A stretch of 64,000 nt of DNA from Bacteroides sp. 519 (GCF_010500955.1 NZ_QVMJ01000007.1:248001-312000); one strand, 5' to 3'; shown: positions 44,180 through 52,862, counted from the first letter of the stretch. Made by a program: numbers and translations. The notes: generated from the letters alone by a model not told the origin.

Positions 44180-44222
44180 AATTTGAGTTTTGAGTTTTAC
44201 CTGCAAATATACTTATTTTATT

Positions 44223-44289
44223 GAACACAAAGACACAGAGGCACAGAGCTTTTTAATTAACATCTCTGTGCCTCTGTGTCTCTGTGTTC
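44223..44289. repeat. CACAGAG-word foldback upstream of pdxA
   Basis: Arms of 26 bp (44223-44248 and 44264-44289) match at 25 positions and consist of GACACAGAGGCACAGAG-type words around an AT-rich loop. It lies between the DUF4837 gene's stop and the pdxA start, so it would fold in a joint transcript. Confidence 0.9.
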
Positions 44290-44302
44290 TAAATGAACAA
44301 AC

Positions 44303-45319
44303 TCAGTTTACCGTTTGCTGTATTTCAAGAGATGAAATAATCTCTCCTGGTAGTTTCAATGTGTACAAGGATGCTTCCATTAAACGCACCAGATTTCTTT
44401 TGAGTTTATCGGGCGAATAAATAAAGATTTCGGATGTTATTACCCGGTTGTTCACTTCATCTAAACGAACATGCGATACAAATGGGCCACCCATCATATC
44501 ACCTTCCATACGCCACAAACCACGGGCTTCGAATGCATATTTACCATGCACGCTGATTGGTTGGGTAATTACATAACGATTCTCGGTTTTCATGTACATA
44601 CCTTCTCTGGCTCCCGGCATATTGACTTTCATTACCGAATCTCTTTTGTTTATAAAATACTCTTCGGTAAATGTATCAGCATCTGTGTAAGGATAAGAAT
44701 AGATCATAAAATTCATATCCGAAGTTGCTGTATTTGTTGACGCCCAGAAAAAGTCTTCACCAAATTTAGTATTACTCAACTCACCCGGTACCCAGACCTG
44801 ACAATTAAACATGGATGCAACCAAACCGGTAACATTGTTTTCGTGGTTTGTTTCAAGCAATCTGATTTGCCTGTTCATTTCGGCACGGGTAAAGAAGTTC
44901 AGAATTACTTGTTTGTTCTCTTCAATAACTTTCTGTAATTCTTCTTCGTTAGGTGCCTGTATAGTCATTACCATTTGAGGAGAAGCGTATACATCACTAG
45001 AGTAATTAAGCTTGCCCTGTGTGTATTGGTCCGATACTTCAACCATAATAATGTTTCTGATCAACTTCAGGGTAGTATCAAAGTTTTTGGGCGAGGTGTA
45101 CATTATTTTAAATGACCTTTCAGACTGTGGCAGCCCTGGCATATCTGTATCCAAAACAGCATGCAAAGCTCTTCCTGCAGGACGTTCCCACAAGTCAAGA
45201 TCAACAACTACTATTAATTCATAGGGTCTACCGCTTGACGTTGGCTTGAAACCAACATCTTTGCAAGACGAAACCATCATTATCAGGATAAGTAACCCAA
45301 TGTAGAAAACGTTCTTCAT
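44303..45319 (-). CDS. DUF4837-family lipoprotein
   Basis: This 338-residue lipoprotein (Cys19, MMVSSCKDV) belongs, as far as I can judge, to DUF4837, a Bacteroidota-only family. Visible landmarks are RPYELIVVVDLDLWE, FKIMYTSPKNFDTTLKLIRNI, the helical stretch ANEEELQKVIEENKQVILNFF (read PNEEELQ), and GLWRMEGDMMGGPFV. The function is unknown; it is a conserved envelope protein. It lies between rlmN and pdxA on the same strand, separated from both by foldback repeats. No catalytic motif is evident. Confidence 0.8.
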   Translation of the reverse strand: MKNVFYIGLLILIMMVSSCKDVGFKPTSSGRPYELIVVVDLDLWERPAGRALHAVLDTDMPGLPQSERSFKIMYTSPKNFDTTLKLIRNIIMVEVSDQYTQGKLNYSSDVYASPQMVMTIQAPNEEELQKVIEENKQVILNFFTRAEMNRQIRLLETNHENNVTGLVASMFNCQVWVPGELSNTKFGEDFFWASTNTATSDMNFMIYSYPYTDADTFTEEYFINKRDSVMKVNMPGAREGMYMKTENRYVITQPISVHGKYAFEARGLWRMEGDMMGGPFVSHVRLDEVNNRVITSEIFIYSPDKLKRNLVRLMEASLYTLKLPGEIISSLEIQQTVN

Positions 45320-45354
45320 AATCTGTGTGCTTTTGATTTATTGCAAATCTACAG

Positions 45355-45422
45355 AAAAGAGTTGAAAATTACGATGCAGCATAGTAACTTTCAGCTTTCA
45401 ACTTTCATTTTTCAACTCTTTT
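45355..45422. repeat. GAGTTGAAAA foldback overlapping the rlmN 3' end
   Basis: AAAAGAGTTGAAAAT (45355-45369) pairs with ATTTTTCAACTCTTTT (45407-45422) with one extra T. The apex reads CGATGCAGCATAG, a variant of the GATGCCGCAT core. The right arm contains the rlmN stop (45398-45400) and its last eight codons. Confidence 0.88.
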
Positions 45423-46429
45423 AACTTCTCGGTCGATAACATACCACATGCTGCAAAAATATCTTCTCCCCTTGAGGCTCTGATTGTGGTGAAAATACCA
45501 TGCGAAGTAAGATAATCACGGAAGGCTGTCATCACATCCATATCAGCACCTTCCAGATTAACCCCGGGAATGGCATGAAAGCGTATCAGATTAACACGGC
45601 AATCTAGTCCACGAAGCAATTTCACCACTTCTTTTGCGTAAACAAGAGAGTCGTTGACTTTCTTAAACATGATGTATTCGAAAGATAACCTGCGCTGCTT
45701 GCTGAAATCATAATCTTGCAACAGTTCCATCATTTCCTGTGCCGGAAATGCTTTCTCGGCAGGCATCAGTTCCAAACGTTGCGAACTAATTGGCGAATGC
45801 AAACTGATAGCCAGGTGACAATCGCTCTCCTCTATAAAACGACGTAATCCTTTTTTAAGTCCAATGGTAGATAGTGTGATTCGCTTCGGGCTCCATCCAT
45901 ACCCATAATCGGAAGTTAGTATTTGAAGCACTTTCAATACCTCGTCCAAGTTATCCAAAGGTTCGCCCATACCCATAAACACCACATTAGTTAGTTTATC
46001 CCGCTCGGGGAGAGAGGCTATCTGATTCAATATTTCGTTAGCTGTAAGATTTGCCGAGAATCCTTGTTTACCTGTCATACAGAATTTACAGTTCATTTTA
46101 CAACCCACTTGCGAAGACACACAAAGCGTTGCCCTGTCGTCATCTGGGATATAAACAGCCTCTACATAATTATTACCAGCCACCTGATAAAGATATTTTA
46201 TGGTACCATCTGCCGATCGCATTGCATCTACCGGAGATTTTTTACCCACTTGGTATTCTTTACTTAACGCCTCCCGGTGTTTTAAAGATATATTCGACAT
46301 TTCTTCTATTGATTCAATGTTCTTATTGTACAGCCATGAAGCTATTTGCTTTGCAGCAAAAGCAGGCATTCCTGTTTTTGCAACCACATCTTTTAATTCA
46401 GGCAGTGTAAGACCTAATAGAAAATTCAT
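45398..46429 (-). CDS. rlmN: 23S rRNA/tRNA (adenine-C2) methyltransferase
   Basis: This radical SAM enzyme of 343 residues methylates C2 of A2503 in 23S rRNA and A37 in some tRNAs. The cluster motif is CKMNCKFCMTG. Family motifs VVFMGMGEPLDN, ITLSTIGL, LAISLHSP and the C-terminal RGEDIFAACGMLS, with its catalytic cysteine, are all present. The N-terminal accessory domain (LPELKDVVAKTGMPAFAAKQIASWLY) is intact. The protein ends KELKNES. These codons are part of a foldback arm, so the normal C-terminal extension may have been replaced. It diverges from aroC with overlapping promoters. Confidence 0.95.
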   Translation of the reverse strand: MNFLLGLTLPELKDVVAKTGMPAFAAKQIASWLYNKNIESIEEMSNISLKHREALSKEYQVGKKSPVDAMRSADGTIKYLYQVAGNNYVEAVYIPDDDRATLCVSSQVGCKMNCKFCMTGKQGFSANLTANEILNQIASLPERDKLTNVVFMGMGEPLDNLDEVLKVLQILTSDYGYGWSPKRITLSTIGLKKGLRRFIEESDCHLAISLHSPISSQRLELMPAEKAFPAQEMMELLQDYDFSKQRRLSFEYIMFKKVNDSLVYAKEVVKLLRGLDCRVNLIRFHAIPGVNLEGADMDVMTAFRDYLTSHGIFTTIRASRGEDIFAACGMLSTEKLKELKNES

Positions 46430-46462
46430 ATAAGTAATAAGTTATAAGTTTTATAGAGTAAG

Positions 46463-46492
46463 TTGCAAAGTTACAAATAACTCGTAACTTTG
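46463..46492 (+). promoter_or_regulatory. overlapping divergent promoters for aroC and rlmN
   Basis: For aroC, TTG (46463-46465), 19 bases, TAACTTTG (46485-46492). On the minus strand, TAACTTTG (46466-46473) faces rlmN. The two boxes form an inverted repeat, CAAAGTTAC...GTAACTTTG, so polymerases at the two promoters would compete. A further inverted pair, TAAGTAATAAG (46431-46441) and CTTATTACTTA (46507-46517), encloses them. Confidence 0.65.
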
Positions 46493-46514
46493 TACACAGT
46501 CCATTGCTTATTAC

Positions 46515-46639
46515 TTAACCTATATTATTCATACTATAGAATGGAAGGAGTTATCGCTTCGCTAGGAGTTAAAGAGTTAAAGCTTTAGATGCTCTGAAGT
46601 ATCTTAGAGCCATTCTGGAACATGAATAATTCAGCTTAA
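46515..46639. mobile_element. MITE-like element in the aroC leader
   Basis: TTAACCTATATTATTCAT (46515-46532) and ATGAATAATTCAGCTTAA (46622-46639) match at 15 of 18 positions as inverted ends. AGAATGG/CCATTCT pairs lie inside, with the GGAGTTATCGCTTCGCTAGG core shared with 5945 and 29920. It is in the 5' leader of aroC, 11 bases before the start. Confidence 0.65.
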
Positions 46640-46650
46640 AACTTTAAATT

Positions 46651-47715
46651 ATGTTCAATTCATTTGGTAATATATTCCGGTTAACAAGCTTCGGCGAGTC
46701 TCATGGTAAAGGAGTTGGAGGGGTCATCGACGGATATCCTGCGGGCATCACCATCGATATGGATTTTGTTCAGGAAGAACTTAACCGCCGCCGTCCGGGA
46801 CAATCAAAGATAACAACTAATCGTAAAGAGCCTGATAAAGTAGAATTCTTTTCGGGTATATTCGAAGGCAAGTCTACAGGTACTCCCATCGGATTTATGG
46901 TACTCAATGAAAATGAACGTTCCAACGATTACGATAACATGAAAGATGTTTATCGCCCGTCGCATGCTGATTTTACATATCAAAACAAATACGGTATTCG
47001 TGATCATCGGGGAGGCGGACGTTCATCTGCACGAGAAACCATTGCCCGTGTTGTTGCCGGAGCATTAGCAAAAATTGCACTTGCACAATTGGGGGTCGAA
47101 ATTAAAGCATATACATCTCAGGTAGGTAATATCAAACTGGATAAAAGTTACCTGGAATACGATCTCAACACCATCGAAGATAATCCTGTACGCTGTCCGG
47201 ATCAGGCAAAAGCCGAAGAGATGCAAGAACTTATCATGCAGATAAAGGAAGAGGGCAATACCATTGGCGGAATAATAACATGTGTTATTAAAGGTTGCCC
47301 TATCGGACTTGGCCAACCTGTGTTTGGTAAACTACATGCTGCTTTGGGTAGTGCTATGTTGAGTATCAATGCCGCAAAGGGCTTTGAGTATGGTGAAGGA
47401 TTCAATAATATTCACCAAACTGGTGCCGAACAGAATGATATTTTTTACAATAACAACGGCAAAATTGCTGTCAGAACCAACCACTCGGGAGGTATTCAGG
47501 GAGGCATAAGTAATGGTGAAGACATTTACTTCCGGGTAGCATTTAAACCTGTTGCCACCCTCTTGATTGAGCAGCCCACTGTTGATAAGGATGGCAAGGA
47601 GGTGATATTGCAAGCCCGGGGCCGTCACGACCCATGCGTATTACCACGTGCAGTACCTATTGTTGAAGCAATGGCTGCTATGACTATATTGGATTATTAT
47701 CTTGTTAGTAGATAG
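46651..47715 (+). CDS. aroC: chorismate synthase
   Basis: This 354-residue enzyme makes chorismate from EPSP with reduced FMN, the last shared step of aromatic biosynthesis. Signatures are present along the length: [20 protein letters not shown] at the start, [51 protein letters not shown] and the terminal [18 protein letters not shown]. The C-terminus LVSR and the stop are encoded by GTTAGTAGATAG, which is the first unit of the TAGTAGTTAG foldback downstream. The gene stands alone, with a promoter about 160 bases upstream and a MITE-like element in its leader. Confidence 0.97.
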   Translation: MFNSFGNIFRLTSFGESHGKGVGGVIDGYPAGITIDMDFVQEELNRRRPGQSKITTNRKEPDKVEFFSGIFEGKSTGTPIGFMVLNENERSNDYDNMKDVYRPSHADFTYQNKYGIRDHRGGGRSSARETIARVVAGALAKIALAQLGVEIKAYTSQVGNIKLDKSYLEYDLNTIEDNPVRCPDQAKAEEMQELIMQIKEEGNTIGGIITCVIKGCPIGLGQPVFGKLHAALGSAMLSINAAKGFEYGEGFNNIHQTGAEQNDIFYNNNGKIAVRTNHSGGIQGGISNGEDIYFRVAFKPVATLLIEQPTVDKDGKEVILQARGRHDPCVLPRAVPIVEAMAAMTILDYYLVSR

Positions 47716-47820
47716 TAGTTAGTAGCTAGTAGTTAGTAGAATCCATGCGGCACTACTAGTTAATTACTAGCTACTAACTACTATCTACTAGCTACTAACT
47801 ACTATCTACTAACTACTAAA
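47701..47820. repeat. TAGTAGTTAG foldback between aroC and the M20 gene
   Basis: The left arm repeats TAGTAGTTAGTAGC-type words from inside the aroC stop region. The apex is AATCCATGCGGCACTACTAG, and the right arm is a longer series of CTACTAACTACTAT words ending just before the next start codon. The arms are uneven in unit number. Confidence 0.88.
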
Positions 47821-47823
47821 CAT

Positions 47824-49182
47824 ATGAACAAAATTCAAACCTACATTACCGAGAATGAGTCTAAAATGATGGAAGATCTTTTTAGCCTTATCAGTATTCC
47901 CAGCATTAGTGCCAAACCGGAACATAAAAATGATATGATTGCCTGCGCCCAACGCTGGAAAGAACTATTGTTAGAAGCAGGTGCAGACCTGGTTGATGTT
48001 ATGCCCTCGGCCGGTAACCCAATAGTATATGGTGAAAAGATTGTTGATCCTAATGCGAAAACCATACTCGTATATGCACATTATGATGTTATGCCCGCCG
48101 AGCCGCTGGAACTCTGGAAAAGCAAACCATTTGAAGCAGAAATTCGCGATGGACACATCTGGGCACGCGGTGCCGATGATGATAAAGGACAGGCATTTAT
48201 TCAGGTTAAAGCTTTTGAATATCTACTAAAGAATAACTTATTAAAGAATAATGTAAAATTCATCTTCGAAGGCGAAGAAGAGATAGGTTCGCCAAGCTTG
48301 GAGGAATTCTGTATTAAACATAAAGAACTATTAAAGGCCGATGTTATATTGGTTAGCGATACCAGCATGCTGGGTGCCGATTTACCCTCATTAACTACCG
48401 GACTTCGCGGACTAGCTTATTGGCAGATTGAAGTAACAGGCCCTAATCGCGATTTGCATTCCGGCCATTTTGGTGGTGCTGTAGCCAATCCTATTAATGT
48501 GCTTTGCGGAATGATTGATAAAGTTATTGATGCCGACGGACGAATTACTGTTCCCGGTTTCTATGATTATGTTGAAGAGGTTTCGCAAGCAGAACGTGAT
48601 ATGATAGCCAGCATTCCTTTTGATGAAAAAAAATACAAGGAAGCTATTGGAGTGAAAGAGCTGGCTGGCGAAAAAGGATATTCTACACTTGAGCGCAACA
48701 GTTGTCGCCCATCATTTGATGTTTGTGGAATATGGGGAGGTTACACCGGAGAGGGTTCTAAAACGGTACTTCCTTCAAAAGCTTTTGCTAAAGTTTCGTG
48801 CCGACTTGTACCTCATCAGGACCACAATAAGATATCAAAACTATTTGCCAATTACATAATGAGCATTGCTCCGGATACCGTAACGGTAGAAGTAAAACCT
48901 ATGCATGGTGGCGACGGCTATGTGTGTCCAATTACACTACCTGCTTATAAGGCTGCCGAAAAAGGATTTGAAATAGCGTTTGGTAAGAAACCCCTTGCTG
49001 TTAGACGTGGAGGAAGTATTCCTATTATTTCGACCTTCGAAAAAGTATTAGGTATTAAAACCGTATTAATGGGATTTGGTTTGGAATCGGATGCAATCCA
49101 TTCGCCCAACGAGAACTTCAGTCTGGATATCTTCCGCAAAGGGATTGAGGCTGTGGTTGAGTTTCATGTGGCTTATTTGTAG
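47824..49182 (+). CDS. M20-family dipeptidase/carboxypeptidase
   Basis: This 452-residue cytosolic metallopeptidase has the co-catalytic zinc ligands of family M20: VYAHYDVMP, ARGADDDKGQ with the bridging Asp, FEGEEEIGSP with the general base and ligand Glu, SDTSML, and a C-terminal SDAIHSPNEN histidine. The dimerisation domain (about 200-370, GPNRDLHSGHFGGAVANPI) is present. Enzymes of this group cleave dipeptides or short peptides, like PepV or carnosinase-type enzymes. The gene begins four bases after the foldback and ends one base before another, so both of its borders are repeat elements. Confidence 0.92.
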   Translation: MNKIQTYITENESKMMEDLFSLISIPSISAKPEHKNDMIACAQRWKELLLEAGADLVDVMPSAGNPIVYGEKIVDPNAKTILVYAHYDVMPAEPLELWKSKPFEAEIRDGHIWARGADDDKGQAFIQVKAFEYLLKNNLLKNNVKFIFEGEEEIGSPSLEEFCIKHKELLKADVILVSDTSMLGADLPSLTTGLRGLAYWQIEVTGPNRDLHSGHFGGAVANPINVLCGMIDKVIDADGRITVPGFYDYVEEVSQAERDMIASIPFDEKKYKEAIGVKELAGEKGYSTLERNSCRPSFDVCGIWGGYTGEGSKTVLPSKAFAKVSCRLVPHQDHNKISKLFANYIMSIAPDTVTVEVKPMHGGDGYVCPITLPAYKAAEKGFEIAFGKKPLAVRRGGSIPIISTFEKVLGIKTVLMGFGLESDAIHSPNENFSLDIFRKGIEAVVEFHVAYL

Positions 49183-49272
49183 AGAAGGTAAAGGAGGTAG
49201 AGTGAGGTAAAGGAGGTGATGCCGCAGGAGAACTTTACCTCCTCAACTTCTTTACCTCCTTTACCTCCTTCT
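49183..49272. repeat. GGTAAAGGAGG foldback with GATGCCGCAGG apex
   Basis: Words of AGGTAAAGGAGGT on the left and TTTACCTCCT on the right enclose GTGATGCCGCAGGAG. It fills the gap between the convergent M20 and RRM genes almost exactly (stop to stop). Confidence 0.88.
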
Positions 49273-49273
49273 A

Positions 49274-49588
49274 TTAATATCTTCTTGGACGGTTAAATCC
49301 ACCACCGCCACGGTTTCCACCGCCGCGATTATTTGAAGGTCTTTCCTCTCTTGGGCGGGCAATGCTTACCGAGATAACTTTACCATCGTACTCCACACCG
49401 TTCAATTCTTCAATAGCCTTCTCGCCTTCGGCATCGTTTGGCATTTCTACAAAACCAAAGCCTCTTGATCTCCCTGTTTCTCTGTCATTAATAACCTTAG
49501 CAGAAGAAACTTCTCCATACTCTTTAAAAAGATCTTCTAAATCAATATCCTTGATATTGAAATTTAATCCTGCAACGTAAATGTTCAT
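49274..49588 (-). CDS. single-RRM RNA-binding protein with glycine/arginine tail
   Basis: This 104-residue protein is one RRM fold with RNP2 IYVAGL (3-8) and RNP1 RGFGFVEM (about 43-50). A tail of GGGNRGGGGFNRPRRY follows, resembling the RGG boxes of cold-shock RNA-binding proteins. Small RRM proteins of this kind are abundant in Bacteroidota and act as global RNA-binding regulators or chaperones, a role known from work in Bacteroides. The long AT-rich leader (49589-49760) has no clear box on the minus strand. The gene is single. Confidence 0.93.
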   Translation of the reverse strand: MNIYVAGLNFNIKDIDLEDLFKEYGEVSSAKVINDRETGRSRGFGFVEMPNDAEGEKAIEELNGVEYDGKVISVSIARPREERPSNNRGGGNRGGGGFNRPRRY

Positions 49589-49756
49589 TAAAAAATAAAT
49601 TAAATATAAATATTAAAGTTTTAATTGAGGAGAAGATTAAGGAGAGGCTACTTAAAATTGTTCGTTAAAGAGGAACCACACTATTAATTCATTCCCAATT
49701 GCATGCAAAGATATAAGAATTATTAAATATGCATACTAATAAGCAAAAAAAAATCA

Positions 49757-49953
49757 TACCTTTGTGCCGCAAGTTTATACAAACAATATACACCCTTAAT
49801 TAAAAGGGTACTGCAATGCTCAATAAAATGTAATCCATAGAAAAAGATTAAGGGATACTTACCTACCCGGTAAGTAAATGGAAAAGTTATATCTATCCCT
49901 ATCCTCACTCTCACTTTATTATTCTTTTATTTATTATTTAAACCGTATAACTT
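49757..49953 (+). promoter_or_regulatory. promoter box and structured leader of the RNA-repair pair
   Basis: TACCTTTG (49757-49764) fits the -7 consensus; no clear -33 is seen. The leader of about 180 bases has ACCCTTAATTAAAAGGGT (49791-49808) and ACTTACCTACCCGGTAAGT (49858-49876) hairpins, which could make expression conditional. Confidence 0.45.
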
Positions 49954-50643
49954 ATGGATTCAAGAAAGTACGGCCGTACATATCATTATCCCTTTTCGCC
50001 TGGGACAACGAACGACGACCGCATCAATCTCAATTATTGGGAAAATATCAGCAAGATTAATACCCTTATACACACCGAAAAACTTGATGGAGAAAACAAC
50101 TGCCTTAGTCGTTATGGCGTTTTTGCCCGTTCGCACGCAGCACCTACCACTTCGCCGTGGACCAGCCGGCTTCGCGAACAATGGTCGTTAATAAAAAACG
50201 ATTTGGACGATATAGAGTTGTTTGGTGAAAACCTTTATGCAATTCATTCTATTAAGTACAAACAACTGGAATCATACTATTATGTTTTTGCCGCTCGTTG
50301 TATGGATAAATGGTTGTCATGGGAAGAGGTTAAGTTTTATGCTGCACTGTTCGATTTTCCAACTGTGCCGGAAATTAAAACAGAAGCTGTTACCAATATT
50401 ACAACAGAGTTACTAAAAGAGGAAATAATCTGTTGGTCGCAAGAACCATCGTTCTTTGGGTCAATTGATACACAAACAAACGAAGATTGCAGCCGCGAAG
50501 GCGTGGTAACCCGAAACATCGAAGAGTTTCCTGTAAACTGTTTCGCACAGAATGTATTCAAATATGTGCGTAAAGGACATGTAAAAACCAATGAGCACTG
50601 GACACGCAATTGGAAACGCGCACGATTGAGTTATGAGTTTTGA
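49954..50643 (+). CDS. RNA ligase (Rnl2-like nucleotidyltransferase)
   Basis: This 229-residue protein has the ATP-dependent RNA ligase motifs in order: motif I TEKLDGENN with the AMP-accepting Lys43, SRYGVFARSHA, motif III LFGENLYAIHSI (Glu92), motif IV REGVVTR (Glu182) and motif V FKYVRKGH (Lys203). It should seal 3'-OH and 5'-phosphate RNA ends. The compact size with little beyond the adenylyltransferase domain resembles small bacterial and phage Rnl2-type enzymes. The next gene, 18 bases downstream, encodes the matching end-healing enzyme, so together they form an RNA repair unit. No companion nuclease is next to them. Confidence 0.9.
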   Translation: MDSRKYGRTYHYPFSPGTTNDDRINLNYWENISKINTLIHTEKLDGENNCLSRYGVFARSHAAPTTSPWTSRLREQWSLIKNDLDDIELFGENLYAIHSIKYKQLESYYYVFAARCMDKWLSWEEVKFYAALFDFPTVPEIKTEAVTNITTELLKEEIICWSQEPSFFGSIDTQTNEDCSREGVVTRNIEEFPVNCFAQNVFKYVRKGHVKTNEHWTRNWKRARLSYEF

Positions 50644-50661
50644 ATTATGAGTTGTTAAACT

Positions 50662-51765
50662 ATGATTTGGAAATTTACATCAGATAAAAATTGGGCTACC
50701 CTTGAAGAGAGATTCTCTTGGGTAGCCGATATGCACCATGTGCCTCAACATAAACTTTATCATGCCGAGGGAAGTGTGGCTACACATACCCGTATGGTTC
50801 TCGAAGCACTCACTACCCTACCCTATTATCAATCTGCCTCTGAGCAGGAACAAGAAATTTTGTGGACTGCTGCTTTGCTGCATGATGTAGAAAAGCGCTC
50901 AACATCTGTTGACGAAGGCAACGGAATTATTACTTCACATAATCATGCCCGTTGGGGTGAATACACTGCCCGCACCATATTATATAGAGATGTACCTGCA
51001 CCTTTTTATATCCGTGAGCAGATTGCTTCGCTGGTACGTTATCATGGGTTACCTATTTGGTTAATGGATAAGCCAAACCCAGCAAAAAAGATACATGAAG
51101 TATCGCAACTGGTAAATACAGCTCAGTTATGCACTTTGGCTAAAGCCGATGCTCTTGGCCGTATTTGTAATGATTTGAATGAGCTACTGGAATCTATTGA
51201 ACTATTTGAACTATTTTGCAAGGAACAGGATTGTTGGGGAAAACCTCGTTTGTTTAGTACGCCACATGCACGTTTTCACTATTTCAACACCGAAAATAGC
51301 TATGCCGATTATATTCCTTTTGAGGATTTTAAATGTAAAGTTACGCTACTCTCCGGACTTCCCGGTATGGGTAAGGATCATTATATCCAATCACTTGGCA
51401 AAGATATTCCGGTTGTTAGTTTGGATGATATCCGCCGCAAGCATAAAATATCGCCAACAGATAAATCTGCAAATGGATGGGTAGTACAAACTGCACGCGA
51501 AGAAGCCAAAAAACACCTGCGCAAGGGAGAAGATTTTATTTGGAATGCAACAAACATTACCCGGCAAATGCGATCACAACTTATCGACTTATTTGTTAGT
51601 TATGGCGCATGGGTACAAATTGTATATATTGAAAAGCCTTATAATGTATGGAGAAGTCAGAACAGAAACAGAGAATATCCGCTACCGGAAACTGTACTTG
51701 ATAAGATGCTAAGTAAGTTGGAAGTACCCCAGATAACGGAAGCGGATGAAGTAAAACTATCCTGA
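50662..51765 (+). CDS. HD-domain phosphoesterase fused to polynucleotide kinase (HD-Pnk type)
   Basis: This 367-residue protein is two enzymes in one. The N-terminal HD domain (about 25-200) has His42, the LLHDVEK pair His74/Asp75, His93/His95, His128 and Asp163. The C-terminal kinase (about 225-360) has the P-loop SGLPGMGKDH (231-240), SLDDIRRKH and an arginine-rich lid (NITRQMRSQL). The same domain order is known from the Runella slithyformis HD-Pnk enzyme. That enzyme removes 2',3'-cyclic phosphates and phosphorylates 5'-OH ends. Paired with the ligase gene, this would heal and seal broken RNA, such as tRNA cut by ribotoxins. The biological trigger is unknown. Confidence 0.9.
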   Translation: MIWKFTSDKNWATLEERFSWVADMHHVPQHKLYHAEGSVATHTRMVLEALTTLPYYQSASEQEQEILWTAALLHDVEKRSTSVDEGNGIITSHNHARWGEYTARTILYRDVPAPFYIREQIASLVRYHGLPIWLMDKPNPAKKIHEVSQLVNTAQLCTLAKADALGRICNDLNELLESIELFELFCKEQDCWGKPRLFSTPHARFHYFNTENSYADYIPFEDFKCKVTLLSGLPGMGKDHYIQSLGKDIPVVSLDDIRRKHKISPTDKSANGWVVQTAREEAKKHLRKGEDFIWNATNITRQMRSQLIDLFVSYGAWVQIVYIEKPYNVWRSQNRNREYPLPETVLDKMLSKLEVPQITEADEVKLS

Positions 51766-51785
51766 ATGGGTTAAACCCCTTAGTA

Positions 51786-51872
51786 TTTCACCACAGAGTT
51801 ACACAGAGTTTTAAACTTCCATGCGGCATCGTATTTAAAACTCTGTGTAACTCTGTGAACTCTGTGGTGAAA
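51786..51872. repeat. CACAGAGTTA foldback with CCATGCGGCATC apex
   Basis: TTTCACCACAGAG (51786-51798) and CTCTGTGGTGAAA (51860-51872) are perfect ends. Inner words GTTACACAGAGTTTT pair with AAAACTCTGTGTAAC, and the tip is TTCCATGCGGCATCG. It lies between the convergent kinase and manA genes. Confidence 0.9.
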
Positions 51873-51893
51873 TCGTACAATTATCAAGGGTAA

Positions 51894-52862
51894 TTACACG
51901 TATGTTTCTAACAATTTTACGGTCCCTACAGGTTCAATAGTTAACTCCTGAGTTGTTGCAGGAATCAAAACAGTTTCGCCAGCTTGTAGGGATACTTCGT
52001 TTTTCTGATCATCAATTAATTTGCATGAGCCTTCTATACAGATAAAAATAACAAATGAATCCAGTTCGGAGTAATCACAGGTTATTTCCTCTGTCATATC
52101 GTATATAGAGGTAGTAAAATAAGGGCAAGCTACCAACTCTACCGGCTCATTTTCTACAGGTTCGTAGGATGTACGATAATCATCGAGTACTTCATAATTA
52201 ATGGCTTCTTTAGCCAGTTCGGTATGAAGTTCACGAGTTTTACCTTGCGCATCCTTTCTGTTGAAGTCGTAAATACGATAAGTTACATTAGATGTTTGCT
52301 GAATTTCGGCAATAAAAGCCCCTGCACCTATGCTGTGAACGCGTCCGGCCGGAAGAAAGAACACATCGCCCGGATGTATTTCGTATTCTTGCAACACATC
52401 GGTAATGGTGTTATTATGAATTCTTTCTTTATATTCTTTTGGGGAAATCTGTTCGGAAAAGCCGGAACGTAATTTTGCACCTTTATCAGCATCAATAACG
52501 TACCACATTTCTGTTTTCCCAAATGAGTTATGGCGTTTCTTTGCCAGCGTATCATCCGGATGTACCTGAATAGACAAGTCTTGTTTGGCATCAATAAACT
52601 TTATCAGCAATGGAAACTTGTTTCCAAACCGACGATAATTTTCCTCGCCCACCAGTTCTTCGCGGTATCTGCGTACTACTTCAGTAAGAGTAAGTCCTTT
52701 ATCAACCCCATTGGCAACTACAGATTCGTCACCATCTACATCGGATATCTCCCAGCTTTCTCCTACTCCCGTTAATTCAGACTCTAAATGTTTAAAGGGA
52801 ACAATTTTTTCTCCTCCCCACAGCGTTTGCTTTAAAATGGGTTCAAATTTTAACGGATACAT
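51894..52862 (-). CDS. manA: class I mannose-6-phosphate isomerase
   Basis: This 322-residue zinc enzyme interconverts mannose 6-phosphate and fructose 6-phosphate. Zinc ligands are in IQVHPDD, KTEMWYV and AGRVHSIGAG, and the start YPLKFEPILKQTLWGGEKI and the ELHTELAKEAINY region fit the short Bacillus/Bacteroides type. It feeds mannose into glycolysis or supplies mannose 6-phosphate for GDP-sugars. A TATATTTG box on the minus strand (52914-52921) is the likely promoter. The gene is single. Confidence 0.95.
   Translation of the reverse strand: MYPLKFEPILKQTLWGGEKIVPFKHLESELTGVGESWEISDVDGDESVVANGVDKGLTLTEVVRRYREELVGEENYRRFGNKFPLLIKFIDAKQDLSIQVHPDDTLAKKRHNSFGKTEMWYVIDADKGAKLRSGFSEQISPKEYKERIHNNTITDVLQEYEIHPGDVFFLPAGRVHSIGAGAFIAEIQQTSNVTYRIYDFNRKDAQGKTRELHTELAKEAINYEVLDDYRTSYEPVENEPVELVACPYFTTSIYDMTEEITCDYSELDSFVIFICIEGSCKLIDDQKNEVSLQAGETVLIPATTQELTIEPVGTVKLLETYV

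Noticed and set aside
44180..44206. Upstream start for pdxA
   Set aside because: The nine added residues come from a TTTGAGTTTT leader sequence; MEENKIRVG matches the family's start.
49878..50060. Small plus-strand frame before the RNA ligase gene
   Set aside because: It overlaps the ligase start in another frame, is serine/leucine/tyrosine-rich and has no independent support.
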